Positions 41,030-50,981 are shown, numbered from the stretch's first letter. The stretch is DNA of 64,000 nucleotides from Bacillus kexueae (GCF_022809095.1 NZ_JALAZE010000001.1:248001-312000); one strand, 5' to 3'. Notes: generated by a model from the letters alone, not told the origin. Translations and numbers: made by a program.

Positions 41030-42852
41030 TTCGCAATCGGTAAGGAAATCGTAAATTTTGTTCCCTTTCCTTCCTCGCTCTCCACTTGGATTGTCCCTTT
41101 ATGGTTCTCAATGATTTTAAATGTCATCATTAATCCAAGACCGTTCCCACTCTCTTTTGTGGTGACAAATGGTTGACCAATTTTCTGTAAAATGTCCTCT
41201 GGTATTCCTTCTCCCGTATCAACAAAGTGGATCGTGAACGTGTCGTTTTCACAAATGGTTTCAATTGTAATTGTACCACCCGATGGCATTGCCTCAATCG
41301 CATTTTTTATTAAGTTAATAAACACTTGCTTCAACTGATTCGGATCACAATGTACGAAATCAGGCCCTTCAGAAAACCGCTTTTGAATCATAACATTGTT
41401 CAAATTCGCTTCCGTTTCTAAAAGCGTAATAACTTCCGTTAAAACGTGGCTCATATTCATTTGCTTGAACAATGCTTCCTGCGGCTTCGCTAACATTAAT
41501 AATTCAGATAAAATGAGTTCAATTCGGTTCAACTCAGAAAATACGATATCGAAGTATTGGTCACTCTCTTTTCGTTCCGACTGCATTAATTGGAGAAACC
41601 CTTTAATCGCTGTAAGAGGGTTACGAATCTCGTGTGCAATTCCTGCAGCTAATTGACCAGCAATCGTTAATTTTTCGGATTGAACCATCATATTTTCGGC
41701 ATTCTTTCGCTCCGTTAAATCACGTAAGATCACTTGAACAGCAGGCTCCCCAAAGTATGTTGTCGGAATGCAAACCATCTCCGTATAAATGGTCTGTCCA
41801 TCCGTTTTTCTCCTCCACCCGGGCTTTATGAGGAGCACTTCTTTTTTACCAGCGTTGATATCGATCAACATTTTTTTGATCGATTGGAAGGAGTCCCGTT
41901 CAAGATGGGAGTAAATATTTTTCCCAATTATTTGCGCGTAATCGCGAACACCAAACAACTTCAATCCGGATTCATTGATGAATACCCACTTGTCATTATG
42001 GATAACCCCAATGGTATCAATCGAATTTTGAATAAGCTTTTGGTATCGCTCCCTACTTTTTTGCAAATTCTTTTGCACTCGTTTTCGCGATGATATATCG
42101 TATAAAACAGCGATTTCGGCTTTTCTGCCTTTAAAAAGAATCGTAGAAGGCCTACACTCTACATTGATAATGGAGCCATCTTCCCTTCTCCACTCTTGTT
42201 CAATTACGCCAATCGATTGACCTTCATGAAGCATTTGAATGCGATTTTGAACAACTTCATGATAATCTGGCAACATATAATCATAGATGGACTTCCCAAT
42301 TACCTGCTCACGAGTGAAAACTCCTAGTAATTGGCGAAAGGATTGATTGACATATTTAATAATCCCTTTATAAGAAATAAAGACTGGACTAGGCAAGCTT
42401 TCAATAATTGAATTAGTCTCTTCATCTGTATTAATTTGGGAAGAAGACGATTTTTGTTCATTAAAAAAGTAATGATGAATTTCTTTCGTCGTTTGCGAGG
42501 AGTTGTATGTATCAATAATTTTAATTTTGACGATGACTTCCCTTTCATTTTCTTTTATTTCGTTCTGGATGAAATCAACCGATGCTTCCAGCCATACGAA
42601 ATGATTTTCTTTATGTCGAAAACGAAAGGCACACGGATATAGGTGATGATCATTGTAAAAAAATGATTCCAATAAAAAGATATCTTCTTTATGTATAAAC
42701 GATCTAACATCTTTTCCGATTAATTCTTCTTGCTTATAACCTAAAAATTGCATGCAGTTGGAAGAAATATAACGGAAATGACCACTCGATGATAGAACAG
42801 AGTATAGCTCAATCGAATCTGCTTTCCGTTTATCACGGACATGGTTCGACAA
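41026..42852 (-). CDS. kinA: Sporulation sensor kinase KinA
   Basis: Protein of 608 residues (B. subtilis KinA is 606). Three PAS domains (about residues 15-125, 140-260, 265-385) precede the HisKA and HATPase domains. The phosphorylated His is His407 in AAGIAHEIRNPL; ATP-binding boxes include NLIKNAIEAMP, DTGEGIP and GNGLGLM. KinA starts the phosphorelay to Spo0F and Spo0A. The start is TTG at 42852, preceded by AAGGGGGG, which gives the family length. A sigma-H type promoter lies about 130 nt upstream, as for B. subtilis kinA. Patterns such as RERYQKLIQNSIDTIGVIHN are almost identical to B. subtilis KinA, which distinguishes it from KinB-E. Confidence 0.95.
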   Translation of the reverse strand: MSNHVRDKRKADSIELYSVLSSSGHFRYISSNCMQFLGYKQEELIGKDVRSFIHKEDIFLLESFFYNDHHLYPCAFRFRHKENHFVWLEASVDFIQNEIKENEREVIVKIKIIDTYNSSQTTKEIHHYFFNEQKSSSSQINTDEETNSIIESLPSPVFISYKGIIKYVNQSFRQLLGVFTREQVIGKSIYDYMLPDYHEVVQNRIQMLHEGQSIGVIEQEWRREDGSIINVECRPSTILFKGRKAEIAVLYDISSRKRVQKNLQKSRERYQKLIQNSIDTIGVIHNDKWVFINESGLKLFGVRDYAQIIGKNIYSHLERDSFQSIKKMLIDINAGKKEVLLIKPGWRRKTDGQTIYTEMVCIPTTYFGEPAVQVILRDLTERKNAENMMVQSEKLTIAGQLAAGIAHEIRNPLTAIKGFLQLMQSERKESDQYFDIVFSELNRIELILSELLMLAKPQEALFKQMNMSHVLTEVITLLETEANLNNVMIQKRFSEGPDFVHCDPNQLKQVFINLIKNAIEAMPSGGTITIETICENDTFTIHFVDTGEGIPEDILQKIGQPFVTTKESGNGLGLMMTFKIIENHKGTIQVESEEGKGTKFTISLPIAK

Positions 42853-42986
42853 AAATATCCCCCCTTTTACAAAAAGGTTCAAGTTCAATACATCTTCTAT
42901 ACTATTTTATTCGAGTCGTCACTCGTCTACAACTCTCTCGATTGAAAAAAATAAAAAAAATATAAAAATTTAAATCTATTTGTCTT

Positions 42987-43013
42987 TTTCGATAACAACC
43001 TGTAAATTCCTTC
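42987..43013 (-). promoter_or_regulatory. Sigma-H type promoter of kinA
   Basis: On the minus strand GAAGGAATT (exact match to RNAGGAWWW), 11-nt spacer, ATCGAAA (consensus RNNGAAT, one mismatch). kinA is known to be sigma-H dependent in B. subtilis. The predicted leader is about 130 nt. Confidence 0.75.
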
Positions 43014-43127
43014 ACACTTCATGAAAAAATTCGGTTTTTTGCATGTTTTCTTCGGTAGCACGAAAATATTAGCCATTCGACCGCAAAGTTCTACAATTTT
43101 CACTTTCGGTTCAGAACCCCAATAAGA

Positions 43128-43151
43128 AACGTTCCCCTTTTGCAAGAGGAA
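43128..43151 (-). terminator. Terminator of the quinone oxidoreductase operon
   Basis: Stem GTTCC with GGAAC extended by partial pairs, then GTTTCTTATT on the minus strand, 17 nt past the stop. Moderate quality. Confidence 0.55.
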
Positions 43152-43167
43152 CGAAACGACTAACGCC

Positions 43168-44172
43168 CTATTGTGTGGGAATAAGAATCACTTTTCCTTT
43201 TGTTTTTCGGCTTTGAAGTCGAGTGTGAGCTACTGCCGCTTGATTGAGAGGGAGCGTTTCCCCTATCACTAGCGTGAGTTCACCTTTTGCCATCCAATCC
43301 AATAATTCTTGTAAACTGCGTGTGAAAAGATTAGGCTTTTGCATCATCGTTGGTAAAAAGAACCCTGTTACTGTCAGATTCTTCTCCATTAAAAGGACAG
43401 GATTGAATGTTGGGGGATGACCGCTTGCGACACCGTAACAAACGAGACGACCAAACGGCTTCAGACATTTTAAAGATTGCAAGAAAATATCACCACCGAC
43501 CATCTCCAATACGAGATCAACGCCCATTCCATTAGTTGCCTCCATTACATCAATGCACCACGATGGCTTCGTATAATCAATCGTAACATCAGCACCTAGT
43601 GTCGAAGCTAACTCCCGTTTTTCTTCCGTGCTTGCAGTGGCAATTACTTTTTTTGCTCCAAACTTTTTCGCAAGCTGAATAGCAATTGACCCTACCCCAC
43701 CTGCAGCTGCATGAACGAGAACGGTTTCTCCCTCAGATAGTTGTCCTAACGATTTTAAAATATGGTAAGCACTAAGCCCTTGAAGCGGAAGAGCTACCGC
43801 TTGCTCATAAGTAACACCAGAAGGAATTGGAATGAGACTCCGACTATCCGCTAACGTATACTGCGCATATCCTGTGGACCGATTCGAACCGAGTAAGGTC
43901 ACGACTTTTTGCCCCACTGATACATCTGTTACATCGTCACCACAAGCAACGACTTCTCCAGCTACCTCAGACCCAGGCACAAACGGCAGTGGGGTTGGTA
44001 CAACGTATTTCCCTTCTCTTCTTGCTGTATCAGCATAGTTAACACCGATTGCAGCAACTTTAATTAACACATCCTTCTTCTGTGGAGATGGAATTGGGAG
44101 TGAGACGTGTTTAAGGACATTAGGTCCGCCAAATTCATGAAATTGTATGGCATCCATCATTGACTCGCGCAT
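43168..44172 (-). CDS. NADPH:quinone oxidoreductase-like MDR family protein
   Basis: Protein of about 334 residues of the medium-chain dehydrogenase/reductase family, zinc-free quinone oxidoreductase branch. Seen are GVNYADTARREGKY near residue 35, VPGSEVAGEVVACG, and the NADPH-binding loop AAAGGVGSIAIQLAKKFGA around 145-163. The catalytic-zinc Cys/His set of alcohol dehydrogenases is missing. It probably reduces quinones or enoyl substrates with NADPH. ATG at 44172 follows GGGGG. It is the third gene of a TetR-thioesterase-oxidoreductase operon, which suggests a role in fatty or aromatic acid metabolism or detoxification. Confidence 0.88.
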   Translation of the reverse strand: MRESMMDAIQFHEFGGPNVLKHVSLPIPSPQKKDVLIKVAAIGVNYADTARREGKYVVPTPLPFVPGSEVAGEVVACGDDVTDVSVGQKVVTLLGSNRSTGYAQYTLADSRSLIPIPSGVTYEQAVALPLQGLSAYHILKSLGQLSEGETVLVHAAAGGVGSIAIQLAKKFGAKKVIATASTEEKRELASTLGADVTIDYTKPSWCIDVMEATNGMGVDLVLEMVGGDIFLQSLKCLKPFGRLVCYGVASGHPPTFNPVLLMEKNLTVTGFFLPTMMQKPNLFTRSLQELLDWMAKGELTLVIGETLPLNQAAVAHTRLQSRKTKGKVILIPTQ

Positions 44173-44184
44173 CAACTTCCCCCT

Positions 44185-44592
44185 TTACGCCACAGATATT
44201 AAATATTGTTCAAGTACTTCTCTCATTTTTGGAGGAATCACTTCGCTTTGTTGTGCTTCGAAGTTAAAATGAACAATGACCACTTCACCTTTAGCTACCG
44301 TTTTTCCTGTTTCTTTATCCTTCATTCGATGCGTAAGCGTAAAGCTTTTTGAGCCGATTCTACTTAATGTTGTTTCAATGATTAATGTTTGATTAAAAAA
44401 CGTTTGTTCAATAAAATCACATTTGGCAGAAGCAACGATAAATGGCCACTTATTAATAGACATTGACGTATCTAACTTTTCAAAGAACTCAATGCGAGCC
44501 ACTTCCATATAAACAAAGAAATTAGTATTATTCACATGGCCAAGGGCATCAGTTTCAGCAAAACGGACCTTTATTTCTGTTTCATGGATCAT
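44185..44592 (-). CDS. Acyl-CoA thioesterase (4HBT, hotdog fold)
   Basis: Protein of 135 residues of the 4-hydroxybenzoyl-CoA thioesterase family. The motif VRFAETDALGHVNNTNFFVYMEVARIEFF, with Asp in ETDALGHVNN, is the catalytic region; the rest is the hotdog beta sheet with VIVHFNF. It hydrolyses an acyl- or aryl-CoA thioester; the substrate is unknown. ATG at 44592 lies 7 nt after GGAGG, which is part of the tetR 3' end; the two genes are separated by 2 nt, so translation is probably coupled. It lies between a TetR regulator and a quinone oxidoreductase-like gene. Confidence 0.88.
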   Translation of the reverse strand: MIHETEIKVRFAETDALGHVNNTNFFVYMEVARIEFFEKLDTSMSINKWPFIVASAKCDFIEQTFFNQTLIIETTLSRIGSKSFTLTHRMKDKETGKTVAKGEVVIVHFNFEAQQSEVIPPKMREVLEQYLISVA

Positions 44593-44594
44593 TT

Positions 44595-45194
44595 TCATTC
44601 CTCCATTTTCTCGATTCCATTCATAATAATTTGATGAAAATAAGAGACGATTTCCTCTTCTGTTCTCTCTCCATCAGGGTCATACCAAAAGTACGTCCAA
44701 TTGGTCATACCAAGAATGCCAAATGCGATCATTTCCGCTGGAATGTGGGATTGAATTTCTCTCTTTCTCATCGCTTCTTCCAATACTTGAATGAGATTAT
44801 TTCGAAATTCATTGCGTTTTCGTTTAATGCTTTTGAGTTGAACCTCATTGACATGACGCATTTCTCGAATAAATACTTTTGCTTTCAGTCCCTCAGTACG
44901 AATTTCTGAAACAATTCGTACCATTAATTCAAATATTTTATCTTTGCACGTCGTCTCTTTTTGGTGAAATATTTCCTGTTGAGCCGCTAGCAATCTCTCA
45001 ATATAGGTCATCTGAATGTCTACGAGTACTTCTTCTTTTGACTGAAAATAATAATAAAAGGTTCCTTTCGTCACACCTAATTCTTCAACAATTTGTTGAA
45101 TGGTCGTTTCTTTAAACCCTTGTACCGCAAAAAGATTAATGCTTTTTTCAATTATTTTTTCCTTCATTCGATTTTCACTCGTTACGGTTGTCAC
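44595..45194 (-). CDS. TetR/AcrR family regulator
   Basis: Protein of up to 199 residues. The N-terminal TetR DNA-binding domain is clear (IIEKSINLFAVQGFKETTIQQIVEELGVTKGTFYYYFQSKEEVL, about residues 13-57 of the longest form), followed by a helical ligand domain with a late Trp/Tyr-rich segment (WTYFWYD). It heads the operon and probably represses it. A palindrome TAAC-N10-GTTA is located just ahead of the start. The start is GTG at 45194, or ATG at 45167, which would leave the typical short N-terminus; the ribosome site does not decide. The co-transcribed enzymes suggest an acyl-CoA or quinone-like inducer; this is inference. Confidence 0.88.
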   Translation of the reverse strand: MTTVTSENRMKEKIIEKSINLFAVQGFKETTIQQIVEELGVTKGTFYYYFQSKEEVLVDIQMTYIERLLAAQQEIFHQKETTCKDKIFELMVRIVSEIRTEGLKAKVFIREMRHVNEVQLKSIKRKRNEFRNNLIQVLEEAMRKREIQSHIPAEMIAFGILGMTNWTYFWYDPDGERTEEEIVSYFHQIIMNGIEKMEE

Positions 45195-45201
45195 CCCCTA
45201 C

Positions 45202-45219
45202 TAACCAGTCGGTATGTTA
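45202..45219. promoter_or_regulatory. Candidate operator of the TetR-type regulator
   Basis: An 18-bp imperfect palindrome, TAAC..GTTA with inner ACC AGTC GGT, lies 8 nt upstream of the tetR reading frame. This is the usual place for autoregulation in the family. Confidence 0.5.
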
Positions 45220-45357
45220 TCTCTATCTTAGAGAATATTTACCATAAAATCAACCGAATTTTCTGAATTTATAACAAGTTGTTATATGTATATAGATTTT
45301 GTTCAAGATTTAGGTAGACAATTAGTCGTGGAGGGGAAATGTTCCATGGAGACGAAA

Positions 45358-45388
45358 ACAAAAAAAAGAGGCTATATAACATAGCCCC
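45358..45388 (-). terminator. Terminator of the small spore-type gene
   Basis: Stem GGCTAT with ATAGCC near the stop codon at 45390, followed on the minus strand by eight T. Confidence 0.8.
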
Positions 45389-45389
45389 C

Positions 45390-45572
45390 TTAATGCATGC
45401 CGTTCCATTCCCCTTCATTTTTACCCTTTTTTTCTTGTTTCGCCTGTTTTTTATGCTTTTCGTTTGCATTAGCACTTCCGAATTCGTGACTGAACTCCGC
45501 GTCCGTTTTACTGGAATCAAAGCCCTTTTTATTTTTCTGTTCCGGATCATGTTTTTTCGTTCGTTTTGCCAA
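45390..45572 (-). CDS. Small charged protein, possibly spore-associated (YfhD-like)
   Basis: Protein of 60 residues with a TTG start at 45572, set by GGGAGGTG 6-7 nt upstream. It is rich in Lys, Glu and Gln, without hydrophobic core, and contains TDAEFSHEFGSANANEK, resembling the EFS/EFA motif of YfhD-like proteins and gamma-type SASPs. A spore-core or small stress role is possible but weakly supported. A terminator sits directly after the stop. The start depends on a non-ATG codon, so callers may extend or miss it. Confidence 0.6.
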   Translation of the reverse strand: MAKRTKKHDPEQKNKKGFDSSKTDAEFSHEFGSANANEKHKKQAKQEKKGKNEGEWNGMH

Positions 45573-45637
45573 ATCATTCACCTCCCTCACTACCTTTTAG
45601 CGTGTTCAAAATCTGTATGATTATCCTTTCATCCAAA

Positions 45638-45817
45638 TAAGAAAATCGCAATGCGCAAGTCCTTAGGCGAAGGGCGCTGGAGGACCTACGAGGAGGCTTC
45701 CGTCGCCACAGCAGGGCCGAAGCGACCTGAGCTGATGGCGCTTGGAGCTAGACACAAAAAAAACGGTAAAAAGAATACTTTAACACTTTATTGAACTTAA
45801 ACTTTCTGTAACAATAA
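45638..45817 (+). repeat. Dispersed repeat R1, copy 8
   Basis: Full-length copy with a variant left arm (TCGCAATGCGCAAG). It lies between the small spore-type gene and pbpH and ends at the pbpH terminator. Confidence 0.92.
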
Positions 45818-45848
45818 AAAAGCATGTGCCTTTTATAAGCACATGCCT
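45818..45848 (-). terminator. Terminator of pbpH
   Basis: Stem GCATGTGC with GCACATGC, followed on the minus strand by TTTTTTA at the R1 border. Confidence 0.88.
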
Positions 45849-45856
45849 CACATTGT

Positions 45857-47932
45857 TTATTCACTTTGTTCTTCCGTTGTATTGTTTGGTGTTGTCGTTT
45901 GATTTTGTTCGCTTTGCTTTTGCACTTCAACGTACGCATTGACGATATCATTTGCAATAGCTTTATTAATATCTTCGCCACGGCTTGTACGTGCCCACGG
46001 AACTACGACACTAAACGCTACTTCTGGATTATCAGAAGGATAATACCCGACAAATGTTAAGTTATAAACGGACTTTCCGTAATAGCTTCGAACTGGTCCC
46101 CAATATTGAGATTGTGCGGTTCCTGTCTTTCCGGCTACATCATGTTTAAAGTATCCGTTCGCTGTTCCACCTTGAGCAGAGGTAACGAGCTTAAATCCTG
46201 TTTGTACTCGTTTAATGTCTTCATCTGTATTGTTAATTTTATTTAAAACAACAGTATCTCGTTCTTGAGCAACTGGTCCTAACTCTTCCTCACCTTCAGG
46301 CACGTGAATGGACGTAACGAGACGAGGCTGGACACGATAACCACCGTTTGCAATGACTGATACGTATTGTGCCATTTGAAGCGGAGTGTACGTATCAAAC
46401 TGCCCGATCGCTAAGTCTAACAGTTTCCCCATATCAGGTGGTGGACTTTGTTGGCCATCGGATTCAATGGGTAAGTCGATGCCTGTTTTAACCCCGAGCC
46501 CAAATTGCGCATAGTAATTACGTAACGTGAGAAAATCTTCTACCGAAGCTGGAAATGACATATATGGTGAATAGCTAATGCCTGCAATCCTCATCGCAAT
46601 ATGGAACATATAGACATTCGAACTTACCTTTAACGCATTTACATCATTAATCCAACCAAAATTTTTATACGATGACTTAGGTTTAGTACCTTTCAAATAG
46701 ATTGGTGCATCATAAAACGATGTTCCGTGGGAAATGCCATGCTGATACCCTGCAAGAACTGTCGCTCCTTTAACAGTCGAACCCATTTCGTACTGACTCG
46801 TAAAGGCACCTACATCATAGTTCAACACTTCGCCATCATTATAACGCTTTCCAACCATAGATAAAATATCGCCATTATAAGGGTCCATCATGACGACGAA
46901 GGCACGATCTAGCATATAGTTATCTGGATGTCTTTTCGCTTCGAGAAGACGACTTTCAACTATTTCATCGACACGCTTTTGCAACTCTATATCGACGGAT
47001 AACTTTAAATCATATCCTCTGCGTCCGTTATCAACAAACTCCTGACCAACGGTCTCTCCGTCTTTGTTCGTCGTGTATTTTAATTGCGCTTTTCGAGGGT
47101 TTAAGTAGTCTTCGTACTGTAATTCTAAGTAACTTTTTCCGACACGGTCGTTACGAGCGTAGCTTCGCGCGGTGAAAAATGATTCATTATCTTGCGGGAT
47201 GCCATCCGCTACCCCTCCAATAATTGAACGAAAAACTCCCTCATACGGATAATATCGATCCCAGTCTGTAATGACGTCAACCCCAGGTAAGTACTCTAAT
47301 CGTTCAGCGACTAACGACACTTCTTCTTTAGTTAAATTCGTTGCGACGATTTGAGGTTCGTACGCATAGCCAGATGAAAACTTCGTATAAAATGCCGCAA
47401 GTTGCATTTCTTTCGGGTCATTTTGAATTTTTGTGATTTCACTCGCTGGCACCCGCTCGACTTGCAGCTGATACGTTTCCTTTGGCTCCAACTTTAGTTC
47501 TTCTTTCGTAAGCAAGTCTTTTGCTTCTTCTGAATGCCTTGCTAGCCAATAATCGCGAAGGTCACGCTCTTTTAAAAACTCTGTATCAATCGTAATAAGT
47601 TCTGAAAGCTTTTGAGCGGTTTCCAATTTATCTGTTGCCTTCGTCGTTTTTTCCACTGTATATGAGATCGCCGGTACATTGATATTGTCCACTACAACTC
47701 TTCCATTGCGATCATACATTTTCCCCCGTGGAGCAGGGTATTTTGAAATATCGACTTCCGTTCGATTGACTTCCTTTGAATACTCTTCTCCTTGTACAAT
47801 TTGGACGACACCTAAACGAACGATCAGTGCCACAAATAATAGAAAGATGATAAAAAAGAATACATTCATTCGAACGAGCTTCGCTTTTTTTTGCCTCTTT
47901 TTTTCAGGTGTATTTGCTTTTTTCGGACTCAA
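45857..47932 (-). CDS. pbpH: Class B penicillin-binding protein (PbpH-like transpeptidase)
   Basis: Protein of 691 residues. A basic N-terminus and one membrane anchor (about residues 24-45) precede the PBP dimerisation domain and the transpeptidase domain (about 330-660). Active-site motifs are SxxK in MGSTVKG, SxN in VSSNVYM, and KTG in AGKTGTAQ. The Thr/Asn/Glu-rich tail is low complexity. It cross-links peptidoglycan on the outer membrane face; B. subtilis PbpH supports rod shape together with PbpA. The start is TTG at 47932 after GAGGAAG. The genomic place, between kinA and the chemoreceptors, matches B. subtilis pbpH. ykwD and ykwC are missing. Confidence 0.93.
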   Translation of the reverse strand: MSPKKANTPEKKRQKKAKLVRMNVFFFIIFLLFVALIVRLGVVQIVQGEEYSKEVNRTEVDISKYPAPRGKMYDRNGRVVVDNINVPAISYTVEKTTKATDKLETAQKLSELITIDTEFLKERDLRDYWLARHSEEAKDLLTKEELKLEPKETYQLQVERVPASEITKIQNDPKEMQLAAFYTKFSSGYAYEPQIVATNLTKEEVSLVAERLEYLPGVDVITDWDRYYPYEGVFRSIIGGVADGIPQDNESFFTARSYARNDRVGKSYLELQYEDYLNPRKAQLKYTTNKDGETVGQEFVDNGRRGYDLKLSVDIELQKRVDEIVESRLLEAKRHPDNYMLDRAFVVMMDPYNGDILSMVGKRYNDGEVLNYDVGAFTSQYEMGSTVKGATVLAGYQHGISHGTSFYDAPIYLKGTKPKSSYKNFGWINDVNALKVSSNVYMFHIAMRIAGISYSPYMSFPASVEDFLTLRNYYAQFGLGVKTGIDLPIESDGQQSPPPDMGKLLDLAIGQFDTYTPLQMAQYVSVIANGGYRVQPRLVTSIHVPEGEEELGPVAQERDTVVLNKINNTDEDIKRVQTGFKLVTSAQGGTANGYFKHDVAGKTGTAQSQYWGPVRSYYGKSVYNLTFVGYYPSDNPEVAFSVVVPWARTSRGEDINKAIANDIVNAYVEVQKQSEQNQTTTPNNTTEEQSE

Positions 47933-48458
47933 CTTCCTCGCCCTTTCTTCTTTTGTCTCCCTTTATTTTATCGTAAATAGGAAGTTCTTCATAGATTGAC
48001 ATTTCCCTACAAGCCCGACCTAATTTTACCATATTTTTTCACAATGCGGTTGGAATAAAATCAAAAGAGGATAATCACATTGTGGATTATGACGACAAAT
48101 TAAAAACGCAACCTCAAGGAAAGCTCCATAAAGTTGCGCCCGTTGCTTGTGTGAATAAGTTCTTGAAAGTCGCATTCCACCTTATTACACACAACATAAT
48201 CTATGATTACGAAACAGCATCAACCTGTCCGTAATGGTTACTTCCACTATAACTTACATTGACCTTGCGAAAAACGTCATTTCGTCAGGTCTCTTTGGTA
48301 TGTACAAATTTATTTATTAGAGAGTGGATATCCCCCCACATGAAAGTATTCATTTTCATCATTAAAAAATTAGTTAAAGCTCTTGACTATAGGTAAGAAA
48401 GGGGGCTGTCCTAAAAGTACAGTCCCTTTCTTCGTAAAATAAAATTCGGTTCATTTAA
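47933..48458. other. Long intergenic stretch upstream of pbpH
   Basis: No convincing gene in about 520 bp. It contains two hairpins: CGCAAC/GTTGCG near 48107-48141, with a T-run on the minus strand, and GGGCTGT/ACAGCCC-like near 48402-48428, which can terminate the plus strand. The first implies a minus-strand transcript that ends here without a visible gene. Confidence 0.5.
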
Positions 48459-48578
48459 GTGGCGGACGCATTCCGAACTTGCACAGGACGTGGCCTTTAA
48501 CAGAGGTTCCTTCATCTCCTCCTTCTCTCGCAGGCTGGGTCTTCGGCTCGTGCTGTCCCGCAGGAGTAGCCGCCACCT
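48459..48578 (+). repeat. Dispersed repeat RC, copy 1
   Basis: Starts with GTGGCGG and ends with CCGCCAC, a 7-bp terminal inverted repeat. Inner blocks (GGACGCATTCCGAACTTGCA, TCGGCTCGTGCTGT) recur inverted near 55291-55415. Confidence 0.75.
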
Positions 48579-48674
48579 TTCTTTCGTTCAAAACCAATTG
48601 GATAAATGAAACTACTTTTCGCTGCCATCATTCTATTTAAGGAACTTATCACACAGCCCCTCGTACATACATGG

Positions 48675-50669
48675 TTATGCATCTTCTGTATTAATTTTGA
48701 ACTGTTTTACAAGAGTTTGCAGTTTTTTACTTGACTCATTTAATTCTTCAGCAGAATGCGCTACCGTTTCAAACGCCTTCATTTGTTCCAGCGTCGATGC
48801 ACTCACCTCTTCAACTGATGCTGCTGACTGTTGTGAGATAGCTGAAATACTTTGAATCGCTTCGACTACTTGTTCTTTTTGTGCTTCCATCTCTTTCATG
48901 CTACTTGAAACGCTTTGTAATGATTGGATAAGAACACTCATTTGACGAGATATATCTTCAAACACGTTTGCTGTTTTTTGAACTTGTAAATGCTGCAAGT
49001 CATTCATTTCTTTTGAGCGTTTCATCGCTTGTACGGCTAAATCCGCTTCCTCTTGTATTCCTTGAATGGTTTCACGTATTTTGTCTGTCGCTTCTACAGA
49101 TTGTTCTGCTAGTTTTCGAACCTCCGATGCAACAACAGCAAACCCTTTTCCACTCTCTCCTGCTCTTGCCGCTTCAATACTCGCATTTAATGCGAGTAAA
49201 TTTGTTTGATCTGAGATTGTGGAAATGGTTGTCACAACTTCAGCGATATGATCGATTTTTCCAACTAAGTTTGAAACGACTTGGTGAACCGATTCCACCT
49301 CGTCATTGGCTTCGTCGGATTTTTCTTGAAGGTCCTTTAATTCCTTTAAGCCGTATTGACTTGACTTTTCAGTTTGCTTCGATATTTGTTCCACTTGTCC
49401 AACAGCTTGAATTGCCTCATCAATACTTGTTGAAAGTCGCGTCGTTTGTTCGTACATTCCTTCTACGTCTGATGCTTGTTCTGTCGTTCCTTTTGCAATA
49501 TCATCAACTGCTTGTGTAATTTGTTCGCCCGATGCCATCGTTTCTTCCGAGACTGCACTTAAATGCTCGGCTGAATCACTAATCTTTCTTGTTGATTGTT
49601 GGATATGCTGAATCATCGATCGCATATTTTCAACCATCGTATAAAAACTGTTCGTTAGCTGCCCGATTTCATCAGTTCCTTTCACCGTTACGGCAGAAGT
49701 CAAGTCACCGTCTGCAATTCGATTTGCTTCTTCTCGTAAAGCGAGGATTGGTTTAGTGATAGAACGCGCTAGTAGTATTGCAACCCCAGCGCCAATCGCG
49801 ATGGCAACGATTGTGATAACGATGTTAATCCCTTTTAGCTCATTAATAGAGCTTAAAAGCTCATCTTGATGATACACATTTCCAATTTTCCAGTTAAAGT
49901 GACCAATTGTGTCATAAATTAAGATTTCATTCCCTTCTTCTGCTGTAAATTCCAATACCCCATGGCTTTCCTCTTTTAACGGAGCTAAATAGTCAAACGT
50001 CTCATACAAATTTTCCTCCGTATGGGTTGGGTGTGTAACGGCTATTCCGGCTTCTGTCATTAAAAACGAATAGCCACTTTCTCCACTTTGAAGGCTATTT
50101 ACCATTTCTTCTACTGCTTTTAATTCTAAGTCAAAAGCGATAACCCCTACGAGTTTTCCATTAATCTGAATGGCTTTTACCGCTGTAATTAAATGTTCAT
50201 TTTCAGGTGATAAGTATGGGTCCGTCCACATCACTTCATCCGGGTTCGATACGGCTAGTTGATACCACGGTCTTCCCGTAGGATCGTAATCTGCTGGTGC
50301 ATCGATATGTGGTTCAGCAAAAAACTGCTTGTCTTCTGTTCCGACAAGCACATACTTTACTTGATCATGATTTTTGATGTACCCGCCAAATAAGTTTAGA
50401 AGAGCTTGATAATCCTTTGAATCTTTCGTTTGTAAATAGGTAATCATTCGCTCGTCTTGACTCATTTCATTTAGTCGCTTTTGATATTCAATCATTTGAA
50501 GTTCGATGTTGCGTTTTACTTGTTGAACAACTATCTGTCCATTCTGTTCAACATCTTTAATCACAACTTTTTTCACATAATAATTGGAGATAAAAAAGAC
50601 GCCTACTAATGAGAGCATTAATAAGCTCGTAATTAGAAATGTAACTTTCCACTGCATTTTCCGAAACAT
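48675..50669 (-). CDS. Methyl-accepting chemotaxis protein (McpC-like) 1
   Basis: Protein of 664 residues. Two membrane helices (about 8-30 and 280-303) enclose a double-Cache sensory domain with [13 protein letters not shown] and [20 protein letters not shown] domain (about 303-357) and a long coiled-coil signalling region follow, with the conserved hairpin tip [21 protein letters not shown]. It senses small ligands and controls CheA. It is the paralogue of the next gene (51017-53002), with which it shares most of the signalling half. B. subtilis carries mcpC here. The start is ATG at 50669 after AAGGAG. A sigma-D-like -10 lies about 80 nt upstream. Confidence 0.93.
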   Translation of the reverse strand: MFRKMQWKVTFLITSLLMLSLVGVFFISNYYVKKVVIKDVEQNGQIVVQQVKRNIELQMIEYQKRLNEMSQDERMITYLQTKDSKDYQALLNLFGGYIKNHDQVKYVLVGTEDKQFFAEPHIDAPADYDPTGRPWYQLAVSNPDEVMWTDPYLSPENEHLITAVKAIQINGKLVGVIAFDLELKAVEEMVNSLQSGESGYSFLMTEAGIAVTHPTHTEENLYETFDYLAPLKEESHGVLEFTAEEGNEILIYDTIGHFNWKIGNVYHQDELLSSINELKGINIVITIVAIAIGAGVAILLARSITKPILALREEANRIADGDLTSAVTVKGTDEIGQLTNSFYTMVENMRSMIQHIQQSTRKISDSAEHLSAVSEETMASGEQITQAVDDIAKGTTEQASDVEGMYEQTTRLSTSIDEAIQAVGQVEQISKQTEKSSQYGLKELKDLQEKSDEANDEVESVHQVVSNLVGKIDHIAEVVTTISTISDQTNLLALNASIEAARAGESGKGFAVVASEVRKLAEQSVEATDKIRETIQGIQEEADLAVQAMKRSKEMNDLQHLQVQKTANVFEDISRQMSVLIQSLQSVSSSMKEMEAQKEQVVEAIQSISAISQQSAASVEEVSASTLEQMKAFETVAHSAEELNESSKKLQTLVKQFKINTEDA

Positions 50670-50745
50670 TCTTCCCCACTCCTTCTATTAATTCGTATAA
50701 TCTACCATTTTTACCATTGTTTTGTCGAAAATGAACTCAATGTAT

Positions 50746-50753
50746 GTATCGGT
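50746..50753 (-). promoter_or_regulatory. Possible sigma-D -10 element of chemoreceptor 1
   Basis: ACCGATAC on the minus strand against consensus GCCGATAT (two mismatches), with a T/A-rich -35 region. Weaker than the cheV and chemoreceptor 2 sites. Confidence 0.45.
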
Positions 50754-50867
50754 ATATTTTAGTATTTTAAAATAAGAATATTTTACTATTTTATAGTGTT
50801 TTTAAATATAATTCATGTTATTTGCATTAAAATTTATTATTCTAATAAATTTAAACAAAAATAAAAA

Positions 50868-50890
50868 AAGATGTTCAAATTGAACATCCT
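50868..50890 (-). terminator. Terminator-like hairpin upstream of chemoreceptor 1
   Basis: Stem GATGTTCAA with TTGAACATC, followed on the minus strand by seven T. It is the second of two hairpins between the chemoreceptor genes and could block read-through from the upstream gene. Confidence 0.82.
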
Positions 50891-50981
50891 TAAGGAAGAA
50901 TTATTCATTTCTGAAGTGGAGGCTGCGTTCAGAGAGTCATCACCCTATCCTATTCCGTGACTTATGATGACGAAAGAATGA

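Noticed and set aside
42927-43145. 72-codon minus-strand frame between kinA and the oxidoreductase operon
   Set aside because: No ribosome site, low-complexity Phe/Tyr-rich end, and it overlaps the sigma-H promoter of kinA; judged non-coding.
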